A stretch of DNA of 64,000 nucleotides from NCBI GenBank assembly GCA_021186555.1, contig JAJKFL010000013.1, positions 16,857,243 to 16,921,242 of the forward strand. The letters run 5' to 3'. Shown here piece after piece: positions 1 through 11,910 of this stretch. The stretch is from Reticulitermes speratus (Eukaryota > Arthropoda > Insecta > Blattodea > Rhinotermitidae). The notes under the pieces were generated by a model. It had not been told where the DNA came from and searched no databases. It saw nothing but the letters and a program-made list of their open reading frames with translations. Each line of letters starts with the position of its first letter. The stretch's first letter is position 1. The position numbers and the translations under genes are program-made.

Positions 1-740
1 CTAGACATAACTTATTGTTTTGAAAGTTATCTGTAGATCGTTTCGTGTCAATGTCATCGTAACATTTGTTATTAAATGTTTATTCAGAAAGCATGTCACA
101 CGTGTTATCCTGTTGGTTAGTAACATATATATGGTGCAGAGTTGGACAGTTTATAGTTATCACGTAATATTGTACGGTAAGTAAGTGAAGACTGAGACGG
201 GAGGTTCTTGTAGCTGACAAGGAAGAAAAACGAACTGCATAGAGCTTTTTGATTGAAACGCCTCAGAAAAAGAGGGACATCTATGAATACGTTGACGAAT
301 GAGATTAACATTATAACTGGTTTTGAAGAAATATGTAGGATCATTTGAACTGGATTGAACTTGCTTAGGATAACCAAATCTCCGGTTGTTGATACCAATG
401 TCTTCCACACGGCCAATACTGATGCTCGACGCTGAACACAGTTCAGAGGTAGGTCCATCAGCCTCCTATCGTCACCACCTGTGTCCAGAAAGTCTTACGT
501 CGTGTTACTGTTCCCATCTCTTCAGCCTTCCAATTTTTTTCAAAAGGCTGTTTCACCAAAATTCTGCACACCTTAGTCCTAGCCACATGCCCACCCCATC
601 TTAGCCCCGAGATTTATCTATACATGCTCAGAACAGTGTCCAGTATAGGGTTATGTCAATATGGTACCAGATATTTCGATTCCTTAAAACTGTGCATCTG
701 CTGTGTTGACAGAGAGAGGATGTCGATCTAATACGTCAGT
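1..740. other. anonymous spacer
   Basis: I see no gene or recognisable repeat here. Short open frames on both strands have no domain-like composition, no repeats and no flanking signals, so I treat them as chance. Confidence 0.5.
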
Positions 741-744
741 CTAT

Positions 745-795
745 GTTTACCAGAGTTCACGGTGTCACATCCCAAACGACTGTTATGTTCGGGGT
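745..795. mobile_element. fold-back element, single arm end
   Basis: The stretch CACGGTGTCACATCCC matches the arm end of the fold-back group seen intact at 9450-9629 and again near 40660. Only this terminal part is recognisable. No partner arm was found nearby, so it is a remnant. Confidence 0.45.
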
Positions 796-1188
796 GTTTT
801 TTGATTAGTAGAATAAATAACTGCTTAAGGAGGACCTTTAACAAGGAAATTATATTGGAGATACAGTATTCTCGTACCTGCTATCACAGATTAAGACGCC
901 CGGATGTAAGACGAAGAAGAAGAATTCTGCGTCTGCTAGGCATTGAAACCATTTGTACGCAGTAAATGCGCTGATAGAGCTCTCCGGACCCACATATATT
1001 TTCCATATACGACCCAAGCAAATTCCCAATCCCTCAGCACTTGTCTCCTCCTGTAGTGAGTTTTGCGTCAGGTTACATTATATCGTTTTCTGCTTGAAGC
1101 AGCTGTTGTACATCTGGGAATACCTGCTAGTGTAAAGATCGTGTCTCTTTTCGCCTACTTTCGTTCCTCACGGAAAAATACGTGATGA

Positions 1189-1270
1189 CGATGATGATTA
1201 TGATGACGATGACGACGAGGATGATGTACTGCTACTATACTACTACTACTTTACTACCTCCACCACCAGT
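1189..1270. repeat. imperfect GAT/TAC trinucleotide microsatellite
   Basis: A run of GAT, GAC and GAG triplets passes into TAC and CTC triplets, with interruptions throughout. It is low-complexity sequence and the interruptions suggest an old array. Confidence 0.8.
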
Positions 1271-1454
1271 GATTTTGTTGGGCTAAAGATCTATGCAGCA
1301 GGGAAGTACGCTTTATGATTTCTTCTCGGAACTTTCCCGCCGTCCTCATTACATTTGTTATTTCGTGTACAGCAGATCTTTCTTGCTAGTGATTTATAGC
1401 ATGGAGCCAGTTTCTGAGCTAACAGTCCTACCTCAACAATGTCTGTGCTGTTCC

Positions 1455-1650
1455 ATTTGTCCGAGTGGTTGAGTGGCTGGAGGGTGTGCACACTGAATAA
1501 TAGTAACACGAGTGACCGGTAATGCGATGCCAGGAGTAATGTAGGTCACGGGATTGCATCCACCCTCTTCCTCAAATTTTACCGACAGCATCTATTAAAC
1601 CTTTGTGTTGGCCAGATTGGAAAGGACGTGACCTGAATACGGTGGAATAT
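1455..1650 (+). mobile_element. possible decayed tRNA-headed SINE
   Basis: The start GTCCGAGTGGTTGAGTGGCT resembles the A-box half of a tRNA-derived head. The segment near 1605-1640 (TTGGCCAGATTGGAAAGGACGTGACC) loosely resembles the body of the SINE fragments at 7545 and 54630. There is no clean B box and no target duplication. This is a weak call. Confidence 0.3.
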
Positions 1651-1692
1651 AATTCCCATAACTTCTAGACCTTACAGATGAATCAATACATC

Positions 1693-1959
1693 AACCAACT
1701 TATGCACTTAATAAAATACATTCAGAAACAAGTATAAAACTTCTACATGTTTCGACACCGAGGTGCTATCATCAGGCAGTTATTTAGAATAAAGAGTAGT
1801 AACAAGGCCAACAGCTAATACACAATACCTAGATTAGCTGTTGGCCTTGTTACTTCTTTTTGTTCTGAATAACTCCCTGATGATGGCGCCTCGGTGCCGA
1901 AACATGTAGGAGCTTTGTAATTGCTTCTGAATGTGTTTTATTAAGTGTATAAGTTGGTT
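1693..1959. mobile_element. fold-back element (about 267 bp inverted repeat)
   Basis: Two imperfect arms of about 127 bp (1693-1819 and 1833-1959) are reverse complements around a short loop. The outer ends read AACCAACTTATGCACTTAAT and its complement. Each arm carries the core CCTGATGATGGC followed by GCCGAAACATGT. Inside the core of the right arm, 1885-1890 (GGCGCC) can pair with 1893-1898 (GGTGCC). No coding sequence is present, so any movement would need proteins from elsewhere. I see no clear target-site duplication and do not assign a superfamily. Confidence 0.85.
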
Positions 1960-2856
1960 TATCTTTTGACTGTAAGAATATGCACCGTATGAATAACATA
2001 AAAAACTTAAAGATGAAGTTCTACCGTTTTAAAAATCTGTCAAGTCGATGACGAGCCCTTGCTATTGCGACTGGGGCAGCGTTTATTCAAGATGCTTATT
2101 TAAGAACCCTTTCTCAATTTTATCGGAATTAACGGGTGGTTGTGGGTGATGAGTTGGGAAGATGTGGAGGAAACACGTGCAGTTTAAAGAAATTTACTTT
2201 AACATGTTAGCGAAATGTAGCTACGGTGGAACGTTTTGATTTATATACCCGTCGTATTTTATTCTTAGGTTTCGGCAGTTTAACAAAGAGTGCTTCGTGG
2301 GGCTGGAAATGTAGCTGGGATGGGGAATTAATGAAACGAATACAAAATTCTTGTGGAAAAAGTCACTATTAAAGCTGCTACTTTGAAGACCGAGGAGATA
2401 GTAAGATAAAATAAAATGTTTAATGCAGGTTGTGGTAGTGAGGAATGAGCCTAAGAGGTTCGAGAGGGCACAGTGTGGGTTCTTGTTACAGATATGTGCC
2501 AATACCCAACGATCCATGCGGTTTGTAACAACCCTTTTATATGACGGAAACACGTGGGTCCTTTTTATCTTACAACAGTAACATAACACACTCTTAACTT
2601 CAAAATTACATGCCTTTGCGGAAGTTTCTTAACATGGAACATTTTGATTGTGAACTTCTAAACCAAATAGCTGGAGAACAACACAAATATAGAACTCAGA
2701 GTGATAGGTTATGAGGTTTCAAGTTGTGTGAAGGTAACAAAAGATCGTATCCAATGTTTTGCTGTGTCATTAATGGCGTTAAACCTTCCGGTTTTACCGA
2801 CATAGACTACAGTAAATTTTACGTTATGTTCACCGTGCATTTTGATAACACTCAAC
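1960..2856. other. anonymous spacer between two fold-backs
   Basis: About 0.9 kb with no recognised element. The minus-strand frame at 2221-2589 has no domain character and no family resemblance that I can see. Confidence 0.45.
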
Positions 2857-3165
2857 AATTAAACCAACAAATGCACTTTATTTCTTAAGCATGTCCATTA
2901 ACCCTACATATGTTTCGGCTGCAATAGAGCCATCATCAGGGGTTCAAGGTCACGTTCACTTCAACATTCATTAATCCATTTGGTATCACCACTTTTACAT
3001 CACAATGTATGTCACGTTTGTGATGTATAAATGGTGATACCAAATGGATTAGTGAATGTTGAAGTGAACGGACCTTGAACCCCTGGTGATGGCTCTATTG
3101 CAGCCGAAACATATGTAGGGTTAATGGACATACTTAAGAAATAAAGTGCATTTGTTGGTTTAATT
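2857..3165. mobile_element. fold-back element (about 309 bp inverted repeat)
   Basis: Both arms run from AATTAAACCAACAAATGCAC to a short loop near 3005-3019. They are nearly complementary throughout, including ACCAAATGGATTA and the core CTGGTGATGGCT...AGCCGAAACATATG. The pair 3091-3094 (GGCT) and 3102-3105 (AGCC) forms a small stem inside the right arm. The outer end resembles that of the element at 1693 and of the single arm at 55330, so these three form one subgroup. Confidence 0.87.
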
Positions 3166-3269
3166 CTTGAATAGACTACAGTGTTTACGTACACGTTGCA
3201 ATTGTGTACAGTACTGGCCTGTATAGCCATGTCTTTGAGGTTACAAGTTATTTATATGGATACAGGTTT

Positions 3270-3531
3270 TTTTTTCTATGGCTCGACAGCCCTATATGGG
3301 CCTGGGCCTCCTCGTTTCGTCGATGTTTCAAGGTCACACACATTTGAGACACACCACAGTCGGTAGGACTCCTCTGGACGAGGGACCAGCTCGTCGCAGA
3401 GACCTCTACCTGACATCACACAACACTCACAAGAGACAGACATCCATGCCCCCGGTGGGATTCGAACCCACGATCCTAGTAAGCGATGGCCGAAGACCCA
3501 CGCTTTAGACCGCACGGCCACTGGGATCGGC
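3270..3531 (-). mobile_element. tRNA-derived SINE, family 1, intact
   Basis: On the minus strand the element begins with a tRNA-like head containing GTGGCCGTGCGGTCTAA (A-box region) and GGGTTCGAATCCCACC (B box). These are internal RNA polymerase III promoter parts. The body continues through GTCCAGAGGAGTCCTACCGA and ends in a thymine-rich stretch on the plus strand. A 14-bp target-site duplication with one mismatch flanks it: ATGGATACAGGTTT at 3256-3269 and ATGGATAGAGGTTT at 3532-3545. Relatives lie at 13503-13752 and 45841-46083 in the same orientation. Confidence 0.88.
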
Positions 3532-3545
3532 ATGGATAGAGGTTT

Positions 3546-4500
3546 ACTCTCCCAAAATAAATGTCAGGATGAATCTACATATAGACCACTATCACCTCCT
3601 TTTATACGCTAACCAAATCAGTGAAGTAGTTTCGAAAATGACACACACGGACAGGCGCTACCGTCTGGTTAAGCCCACATTTTATTCACTTTGTACAGCT
3701 TAATGTAGTGGCGCTTCTTGTGCGTTAGATTAAATACTTTATTTGCCGTGGCAAGGCATTACATATGTAATGGTTACAGGCAGTGCTGTTCTTTGTAAAA
3801 TAGTGCCGGTACGCACTCGTTGACAGAAAAACAGGTGCCGATACTTGCTCATTGACAGTGGGTAAATTTTAAAAGTCGAAGATGTCCCTTGTCTTCGTAT
3901 TAAACGTAAAAAGAAGAAAGATTTGTTGGTATTGTTGTTTCATATTGTAATAATATTGTTGGAATAAAAACAAGGGATAATATATGTTTTTCTTCATTTC
4001 TGAATTTATAACATTCGTCCAGTGCGTCACCTCCAATAAAGATGCCGGCACGCCATACTATTGCGTACCATCACAAAAGAAGCAATGATTGTAGGCCTAT
4101 CCCCTTGATGTTTTTTTTTTTTTGGAAGCTGCGTTTAAAAAAGGAACCAGGTTTGCGCGATTCCAGGCTTCTGCCGCCGTGTTAATGGGATCTTCACGCT
4201 TTTGTTGGAAAATCGGAGTGAGAGAAGTTGTAATACGCGTAGGTTATCGCGCTTCGTTTCGGTTCCCTCATTCGCGAACTTGTGTGGATTTGTAGGTTCT
4301 AATACCATACGGTCTGGCAGGCGGGTGCCACCGTTCGGAGGCACGTACCGCTTCCATCTTCAGCTCAGACTATGCGTGTTATCGCCGGCAGTTGTTCACG
4401 CTGGTGGTTCTCATCGCTTACAAACAAAAGAATAATCAGGCTAACCTAACCAACTATGGCAAGTAATTCCATAATGCGAGGAGTATAAGCCAAGAGGCCT
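3546..4500. other. spacer with one GC-richer block
   Basis: No gene is recognised. The block 4140-4440 is richer in GC and CpG than its surroundings and keeps an open frame (4202-4435, +) containing SNTIRSGRRVPPFGGTYRFH. The short peptide GGTYRFHLQ vaguely recalls recurring repeat translations in insect data, so a dispersed repeat is possible. I cannot name it. Confidence 0.35.
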
Positions 4501-4511
4501 AGGCAGTGATG

Positions 4512-4537
4512 GTTGTGATGATGATGATGATGATGAA
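4512..4537. repeat. GAT microsatellite
   Basis: Tandem GAT triplets directly precede the fold-back remnant that starts near 4551. Confidence 0.75.
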
Positions 4538-4550
4538 ACATTCAGTCGTC

Positions 4551-4692
4551 TGGGATGTCGACTGTTGATAGTTTACTGGCATTTCGAAGAATTGCAGTGC
4601 CTTCATCTTCATTGCGAAACAGATGTTTGTGCTTGAAGATGAAGGTACTACAAGTTTTCGAAACGTCGGGAACTGTTTACCAGTAGATGCGC
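4551..4692. mobile_element. decayed fold-back element
   Basis: The left side (GGGATGTCGACTGTTGATAG, then CATTTCGAAGAA and CCTTCATCTTC) is mirrored on the right by GAAGATGAAGG, TTTTCGAAACGTCGG and TTTACCAG. The arms are short and diverged, so this is an old copy of the group with CGAAACGTCGG cores, such as 15384-15579. Confidence 0.65.
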
Positions 4693-4699
4693 CTTAATG

Positions 4700-7540
4700 T
4701 CCCAAAATTGAACAGTTGTGAAAATCTCATCTCGCATAATAATAATTCTTAACCGTAGTGTTTCGTAATTGTCACCATGATGTGGACAAGCAGCATGAGA
4801 TTTCTCGCTGCTCTCATGTTTTGAGTTTTACAGAAATGTCACCTAAAACAAGTTGCGTACATTTGGAAGAACTATGACGAAGCGGTCTGCGTTAAAATGG
4901 CTCAAATGTCACTCCAACATCAGATGTATGCACCTCCACCATGTTGGTATTGTTTGTAGTAGGAAACAGAAAGTACCGATGTGGAATATTCTCTTCTGAC
5001 GTGGTATTTGTAACATAATTCACGAAAATCCATTCTTTAGTTCAAAATAATTAGAGAGGAGCAAGCGCGGACGTACTGACGTGTTGGTACCAGAGGTCAG
5101 TTGGTTAATAATTCCAAATTCCCTGCTGATACGGAGACCCCAGCCGTCCACTGAGTAGCCTTCGCTCATCAGCCATTACGGCCCATTCTCAAAGCGCTGT
5201 GTTTATAATTAATTTAGTAGCCAGTTACCGGTCAACATTTAATTAAACGTTTCCATTATACACTTCATTATCGCAGTGGGCTTCGTCTGCTGTGGTAATC
5301 TCCTGGATAGTAGGCAGCCCCTCACCAAAGCCCTCGCTGTTTAGATTACGTAGGGGAGGAGCAGTCGTTCAACATTATGCATCGTTATGTTGCCTGTGGG
5401 CGTTCAGAGCCATCACAACGTTTTGGCGAAAGAGTGAGCGCCAGTCTATCTTCTAGGAAATTGATTTTTACATGGATATTGGTAACTTAGCTGGGGTTTA
5501 ATTTGCTCTAAAGCACACGCACGAGAAGTCGCACACACGAAGCTGATCGAATTCTGAGTACAAAATGACGGTTTATGTAGTTTTCTGACGAGTGATGAGA
5601 ACTACAAGGTATTCCTCTGACCTACCCCCTCAGCCTTGTAACAGCATCGTTAAATTAAGAAACAAACCGATTATTTGGCATTCCTTACAGAATTAAAAAG
5701 TGCTTTATGTAATGAGAATTCCTGTCTCTATGGAATATCACTGCTTGATATTGTTCATTAGGATGGTTGGAGAGGATTGTCATGAGCTATACCATGTAGT
5801 TCTATGCGAATGCCTATAGAATTTCGGTGGGAAAGTCTCTTAGAAAATAACACGTAGGATGGGATTAAAATTGATCTTACAAAAATCATGCGACAAAATA
5901 TAGATTGCATTTAGTTGGCTTATATTGGGGTCTGTTGGCGTGCTTGGATGTTCTGCTTCAGTTTTCAGTATAGTTTCATTATTCCTGCATGGAAATACTG
6001 TTCAAGAACTGAAATATTTTGGATGAATTCAAGGCCAAATGAGCTGTACTAGAATCTGATTAATGCTTACTGGTTGCCAGGAACCGAGGGTGCATCCTGA
6101 TTTTGAGAAAAATGTTAATGGATGAGGGAGTTTGACCTGTTTCATTCGTCAGTCTTGCAAACTCTGGGTTTGACAATTTGGTTGCCAGGCAGTCAGTTGC
6201 CCTTAGTAACTGCACGAACTCCCTGTGTTGGATTAACGAACTCGCCATGTCTCCGTTTACAAGCTATTCTAAATGTCAAATAAGTTTCCTGGGTTGTTCA
6301 GGTGTCACTGGTTCTCACTGCAACTGCACAATCTTGGGTTTCAGACCCAACATAAATGTTCATATGGGTTACAACGAGTAAAAATTGATAATCTAAAGTG
6401 TCTGTTCGTATAGAAATTGCTTGTACGTGTCCGAACCGAACTTCCTAGGAAACGTCCCGTACATAGCATTGATCACAGGTCCGAAGGGAAGGAGTAAATT
6501 CCATTGACAGAATTGAGGGAAACAGTCTCCCCATATGAATGATCAAACGCAGACCTAGTGGAATGAGAAACTATTTTCAGGGTATCGTGTCTCGCATGTT
6601 TTGAGGAGGCCTCTTACCCCGTGTTCTTATACTGCTTGTTTGTAGTTTGTATCTCAAAACCTGTACCTAGTACTGAGTGTAATTAGGCACGGTTTTGTAA
6701 CTACTTTTAATATAAAGTTACTTGGGGATAATTGGCGACAAGTTATTTTGATTAACCCTTTTCATGTCTAGTTTAAATAAAATTACTTCTTTCGTTTCAT
6801 TATTTCCACGATAACTTAAAATTTTCATTGTTAGCCACAGTTAATTTTTCATAATTCTTAAAACTGATTTAAGGCTTTCTATTAACTGCCATTACAAAAT
6901 AATAATAACAGTTTTTCTAGACGACATATATCGTTTCTAACGTATACAAGGTAAATAATTTCGGGAACACGGGCAGAAATCTGAAGGTTGTTGTAGCCCA
7001 GTTCATGACCTATGCGACGATCAACGACTTGGAAAGGTCGTAAGATGTTGCCAACCTATCGCGCCGTAATTCGAAATTGACCACGTTCAAAATTCCCTAA
7101 TTCGTAGCTTTGCTCGTATGGTATACTGGCTGTCGTGTGGTATGATATGGCAGGGGGATTAAAAGAGACGGTGAAAGGTTAGGATCAATATACCAATGTA
7201 GAGAGGACCTCCTCTTTCTCTCACCCACACATTCACTGGCTAAAATGTAGGGACACTCCTCTCACAGCTGAGAGGTCGGTCTTGCGAAGGATCGATTTTC
7301 CCCTCTCGCACAGTTCTGTTACGGGAACTGGGTCAAGCTTTTCCCTGCGCACAACTGCACTCCCATCACCTCGCGCGCGAACCAATGCTGCCAGCTCCTC
7401 TTTTTAACACTAGTGATAATTATCAATTTGTAGGCTATGTGTTGACATAACGATTGCTGAGGGCACGTGAGACCAAATGATGAGCGATATTTCATTCTTG
7501 GTTTCTTTACCACTCTTAATTAGATTGTATGCAGAATAAT
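4700..7540. other. long anonymous spacer
   Basis: About 2.8 kb with no recognised repeat or gene on either strand. Short frames around 6060-6381 face each other on opposite strands and look like shadows with no domain signal. The segment 6770-6960 is AT-rich. Confidence 0.45.
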
Positions 7541-7544
7541 GTTA

Positions 7545-7690
7545 GAATCTAGCGTTGTGGATACGTAGTCAAAAGGGTTCCAAATCAGACGCCGGGTCCG
7601 AAAGTTGATTGCCCTGACAGAGGTCTTCGGTTTTTTTTATATTCCTCCGGCCAGATGCTGGGTAGACATTTGAAATAGGTCACGACCACT
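7545..7690 (+). mobile_element. SINE fragment (old group with AAATGCTGG body)
   Basis: The body GGTCTTCGG...CCGGCCAGATGCTGGGTAGACATTTGAAATAGGTCACGACC parallels segments at 25310, 26690, 31845 and 54715. Those share CTTGGTTTTCC, AAATGCTG and a GGCCACGACC-like end. The head is too decayed to show both promoter boxes. Confidence 0.5.
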
Positions 7691-8164
7691 TCCACATTAT
7701 TTCCAGTTTCTGTTATATAAATTCAGAAATTCGTATGAGGGGTTTGAAATTGACAGGGTGAAATGGGCTGTGGTATGAAATAACAGAAACAATCCATGTG
7801 GAAGACAATATTGGGAATAAAACTCGCAGACCGAATGGAAGAATGTTGATGGACGAAAACACCTAGGCCTACGACCAGGCTTAACATTCAAAAATTCTAT
7901 ATTCTGTCCACAGAGAAAATTTATGTGTTTTGTATGGATCTAAAAAAATGCGATTATTTTCTTATACAGCATTAACGTACTGGTCTTTATGGCGGGAACC
8001 GGCTGTGTTTACTGTGCGGTACGAACTGAATCTGTACATATAATTCAGGTTAACCTTACTCCTTAGAGGGATAAAAGTACATTTCTCGCGGAGGAAATTA
8101 GGAATATATGTTTATGAATCTATTGATGAATCTAAGTTAAATTCTGATGTTGGTTATAAATCGT

Positions 8165-8290
8165 GGATCTGGAGGATGCAGGAAGGAAGCGGCCATAGCC
8201 TGTTTTAGGACAGACCTACTAACTCAGCATTCACCTGGAGAAGGACTTGTGCATTGTGCTTTGTCTTGGTCCTGAGTTGTGATAGGGAGT
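8165..8290 (-). mobile_element. SINE fragment, old minus-strand group
   Basis: The stretch GGAAGCGGCCATAGCCTG followed by a CACCTGGAGAAGG-like segment parallels 18826-18890 (GGAAGAGGCCGTGGCC, CGCCTGGAGGGTCTAAGG). Only the middle of the element is recognisable here. Confidence 0.4.
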
Positions 8291-8589
8291 AGATTTCTGT
8301 TAGTGTAACGCTAATTTTGTATTGTTTTAGCCTTAGTAGTAGTAGTTAGTGTGAAGCAAATGTATTCAGTTAAAATATTTTCTCTCTAAAATTCTTGTGT
8401 GTATTATTAAGTAGCATGCAGTCTAAGCACCTTGGGCGATGTTTCCCTCCATATTTTAGACAAATTAAGTTTATAATTGTACAACCTAATGTGAAACGTA
8501 AAGCACCATTGTTGTTTATTTTGAATCAGAGGGGGAGGCAACAGGAGGCCGGAAGAAAAATTGTAAAATATCCATTTTGAAGGGATCCG

Positions 8590-8722
8590 GAATAGCGCAG
8601 TCAGTATAGTGACTAGGCGATGGCTAGGCGACCGAGAAGTCGGACGAAATTCTGCGCACAGGCCAAGCGTCCAGACCGGCTGTGGTGCTCACGCAGCATA
8701 CATTCAGTGGTTTCCTTAGGAA
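8590..8722 (+). mobile_element. SINE head fragment related to the 34024 copy
   Basis: GGAATAGCGCAGTCAGTATAG matches the head GGGATAGCGTAGTCGGTATA of the intact SINE at 34024-34294. It then continues through a degraded B-box region and CCAGACCGGCTGTGG. The 3' half is missing. Confidence 0.55.
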
Positions 8723-9330
8723 TAATTTTAATGAAATTTAATAGTGGGGAATTTTACCAACATTTGTTAACTTATCCCAGTTTTGGTTAAAATCTGACAA
8801 TGGTAACGGATACATTGCATTAAAATGTGCGTGCGTTTTGGGGAGTTCTCGACCGTGGTTACCATTTATTTATTGGTATAAAAAGATTCTCTGTAGAGTA
8901 ACCTTCAACATTCATTTTATGCCCAATACTCTCTGTCCGTAGGTCTTAAATGACTATGTAAAATGGAATTTTGTTCTGTGTCATGTTTTGACGGATTATA
9001 TTTCATGTCATTGAATTCATGAACTGAAATTCTAGTGGTAATAACAGCGAATGCACCAGAATTGTTATGCCTTTCCTACACTTCCTGAACTTTGTGTAAT
9101 GGACTATTTTTATACATTCCCTAAAGTTTAATTTGGACTTTATGTTGAGCTTTATTATATTTGATCCTTTCGTACTGAAGTTAAATTTTGCCGGTGCATT
9201 AAATGTTGAAATACGTTGACGTTTCGGAGATGAAATTTGCGGGCAGATATGACCACCTCATAACGCATCGCCGTATTGCATAGCAACTTAAAAATAATGT
9301 TGCCGCAAAAATGTGGCTCCACAGCTCAGT
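8723..9330. other. anonymous AT-rich spacer
   Basis: No gene or repeat is recognised. Only short chance frames are present. Confidence 0.45.
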
Positions 9331-9449
9331 AAGGCCACTTGCTACTGTTTGTAGGACCGGGCTTCACTTTCCAGTCGGAGCAGGAGTTTCGCCTCTTGAC
9401 CAAACACATCTTTGTGAAATTGGATGTTTTCACGACTGTCTCTGTGAAG

Positions 9450-9629
9450 AATACTGTCATGTGGGATGTGATGCCGTGTAGTTTGGAAGAAAGTTACCAA
9501 CGTTTCGAAGGAACCTGCTGTCACCATCTTCCATATAGAAGCAGGGTGACCTTAGAGGCATCAGGTTCCTTCGAAACGTTCATAAATTTCCACCAGACTG
9601 CACGGTGTCACATCCTAAGGGACAGTATT
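9450..9629. mobile_element. fold-back element (180 bp)
   Basis: Terminal inverted repeats AATACTGTC (9450) and GACAGTATT (ending 9629) bound two arms. The arms share GGGATGTGATGCCGTG, CCAACGTTTCGAAGGAACCTG and their complements, and meet near 9545. The plus-strand frame at 9339-9800 crosses this hairpin and the next arm. Its length comes from the repeat, not from a gene. Confidence 0.82.
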
Positions 9630-9662
9630 TTCCAAACATGTTTTCGCTGTAATGTTGCTTTC

Positions 9663-9730
9663 TTCTGGGATGTGATGCCGTATACCTTGGTTAGTACCTG
9701 TCGACGAAGCCACGTAGCGTCACAACTCCG
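9663..9730. mobile_element. fold-back single arm
   Basis: CTGGGATGTGATGCCGTATA repeats the arm start of the neighbouring 9450-9629 element in the same direction. The counterpart arm was not found, so this is a half-element beside an intact one. Confidence 0.6.
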
Positions 9731-9875
9731 AACAAAGAAGTCTTCATCGCCACCATCGCAGCAACCACAGATCTCATATCTTTATTCCGGCATATCCTAA
9801 GGCTCGCATATTGGTTGCTAGGGCAACGAGTGGATGACTTCCTCTTCTTAGCCACAGTAGCCACAACCCCCCACT

Positions 9876-9908
<33 letters not shown>
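9876..9908. repeat. CA microsatellite
   Basis: An uninterrupted run of about 16 CA dinucleotides. It produces artefactual valine-cysteine repeat frames on the minus strand. Confidence 0.95.
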
Positions 9909-9909
<1 letters not shown>

Positions 9910-11735
9910 TCTTACATATTTTCTTGTAGGACACAGGAGGTTGCAAGAACTTACAAATGTAATGTGTGTGCTGTTCGTATAGTGTCCAGGCAACGTAACA
10001 CGTCTGTGGACCAACCACACTATCCTGTGGATACCCAGGAATAAAGTGCTCGAACTTCAGGATTCGTGGTCTTTTGTATCCTACACTTTCGTACACATAC
10101 TTCTTGGACTTTCCCTAGTGTTATACTCGTACATTATAGTTGTCCCTCGAATTGAGATGTCTTGTATATGTCTTAATGTGGTCTTTAAGCACTGTTTTAT
10201 CTTTTACTGATAAAATATCAACATCGCACTTTTATTTTCCGATAAACCACTGAAATATGTCCCATACCAGGAAGGATTCGCGAGCTACCGCTTGGGAATC
10301 ACTCTGTACGGCGTTTGGGACTCGGCACGGAGTGCATCTCAGCCACGTTACCACAGCAGCAAAACAGTTTTATGTAACCTGTTCTCCTTCACCCTGAACC
10401 TCTTTCGTCGTTGAGTGGTTGGAACTCCGGCTTCAAATTCGGGACTTCCGGATTTTAATGTCGGTTCGAAGACGGGTTGTCGTGCTTTTGGGATAATTCA
10501 TTAACAAGATACCAGGACTGTGTTCTTCCCATCCTTGCAACTCGTCATTCACAAATTATTCTAACATTCGACAACAAATGACCCATGCATTTGAAACAGC
10601 GTCATCGGATAAATGAAATCATAACCTTCCCGTACGCAACTGAATTCACTACACATTAATCGTGTAAAGAATCATGGTTACTATGTATACCACTTGCTGC
10701 AACATTAAAAAATATGCTTATTTTCCGCACCGTGTGTTATTCAGATGCCTCACAATAAACACTGATTGTTTTCCCAGACAGCATTGACTAGTTGGTCTTC
10801 GTAATGCAGCTGCAAAGTGTTTTGTGTAAGGCAGGAACAGATTTTGGACTTCAAAGATGGTGCTATGCAAGAGGTATTGAATTGTAATTAGCGGTGCAGT
10901 GAAAATATTTTTATGGTGTTGGCACTACTGCCCAAACGGCTGGCAATACAACTGAGTTTTACAGCAGGCCTGGTTGCAACCAGTATCAGCTGGGAGGCAG
11001 GACAGCAAGTCGATAGGAGTCAGCGTGAGCAAGGGAAGTGGAAAGACGGATTTGCCATTTGCGGGAAGTACAAAGTGAGCCTCCGTTTTCTCTTTAGATT
11101 TTAATTTTACTGTGTTAATAATGTAGTGTCATGTGTGAATTCACGTACCTTCATTCTGTATATCTAGTGTGATAGTCTTGTAAGTGAAATGATACAGGTA
11201 GAGAAAACAGCTGAGCGGGGTTGTGTGATGTATGCCGAGTGCATCATGTCGTTATTGACGTAAAGGTGCAGTATTACTGCATTGCAGGCCCGGACATTCT
11301 CGTTAGATATGTGGGAAAAGTTGCTTCGTATTCTGGTGTGTTAGTGTTACGTTGTCAGTACCGGTAAATTACGGAGTTGTTTGTATCAGTGTCTGATTAA
11401 TTTGTGGTGTGTCGTATCTTTACGTGGCCAGATACAGGCGTTGTACAAATAGTACTTTATGTCGAGAAATAACGGCGTTGTAATTGCATGAGATTGTGTT
11501 TGGTTTCACATTCGAAAGCATTTTATTAAATGTTAATTTAATGGATCATCGTGAAACAGGATCTCAATATGCCTTATTTCCAAGAAATTTAAGCAAAGCT
11601 CCTGAACTAATCCAATTCAATGCATCTGTTATTTGTTACAATCTATTTCGAAATTAATGACCTACCACAACACGAGAAGCAAGAATTTTTGACAAATATA
11701 AAATACTTTAGGATACGTATTTTCGACCTACTGTG
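9909..11735. other. spacer with two weak repeat segments
   Basis: No gene is seen. At 10395-10510 a stretch with GTTGAGTGGTTGGAACTCC and GGTTCGAAG, about 70 bp apart, resembles the two promoter boxes of a tRNA-derived SINE but has no body. At 10765-10860 lies one copy of the anonymous repeat described at 22145. Confidence 0.4.
10765..10860 (+). repeat. anonymous dispersed repeat, copy 1 of 3
   Basis: TTTCCCAGACAGCATTGACTAGTTGGTCTTCGTAATG and the following AAGTGTTTTGTGTAAGGCAGG align by eye with 22150-22240 (ACTGATTGGTCTTCATAATG, GTAGTGTTTTCTGTGAGGTAGGG). The ends are unknown and I cannot assign a class. Confidence 0.5.
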
Positions 11736-11739
11736 AGAG

Positions 11740-11910
11740 TGTCAGTAGGTGGTGCATATAGCACACGTGGATAGATACGAAGTTCATACAAAATTTTAGT
11801 GGGGAAACCTAAAGATAAGAAACTGTTTGGGAGACCTAAGATTGTATGGGAAGATAATATTAAAAGGGTCTTCGAGAACAGGTCAGATTAATCTGACGCA
11901 GGACAAGGTC
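11740..11910 (+). mobile_element. non-LTR retrotransposon (LINE) 3' end, WEDN type, pseudogenic
   Basis: Translation around 11800-11890 gives LVGKPKDKKLFGRPKIVWED and then NIKRVFENRSD before a stop. This corresponds to the LVGKPEGKRPLGRP...WEDN C-terminal end found after the reverse transcriptase domain in a common insect LINE family. The upstream GGAYS matches the GAYRVL part of the copy at 42277. The catalytic domain is absent, so this is a dead 5'-truncated copy. The family name is not assigned. Confidence 0.7.

Noticed and set aside
3430-3535. tRNA gene on the minus strand
   Set aside because: The tRNA-like boxes belong to a SINE with a long unrelated body and a target duplication. No acceptor stem closes the structure.
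9339-9800. 153-codon plus-strand frame
   Set aside because: It crosses a fold-back hairpin (9450-9629) and a second arm. The peptide repeats reflect the inverted repeat, and no domain is visible.
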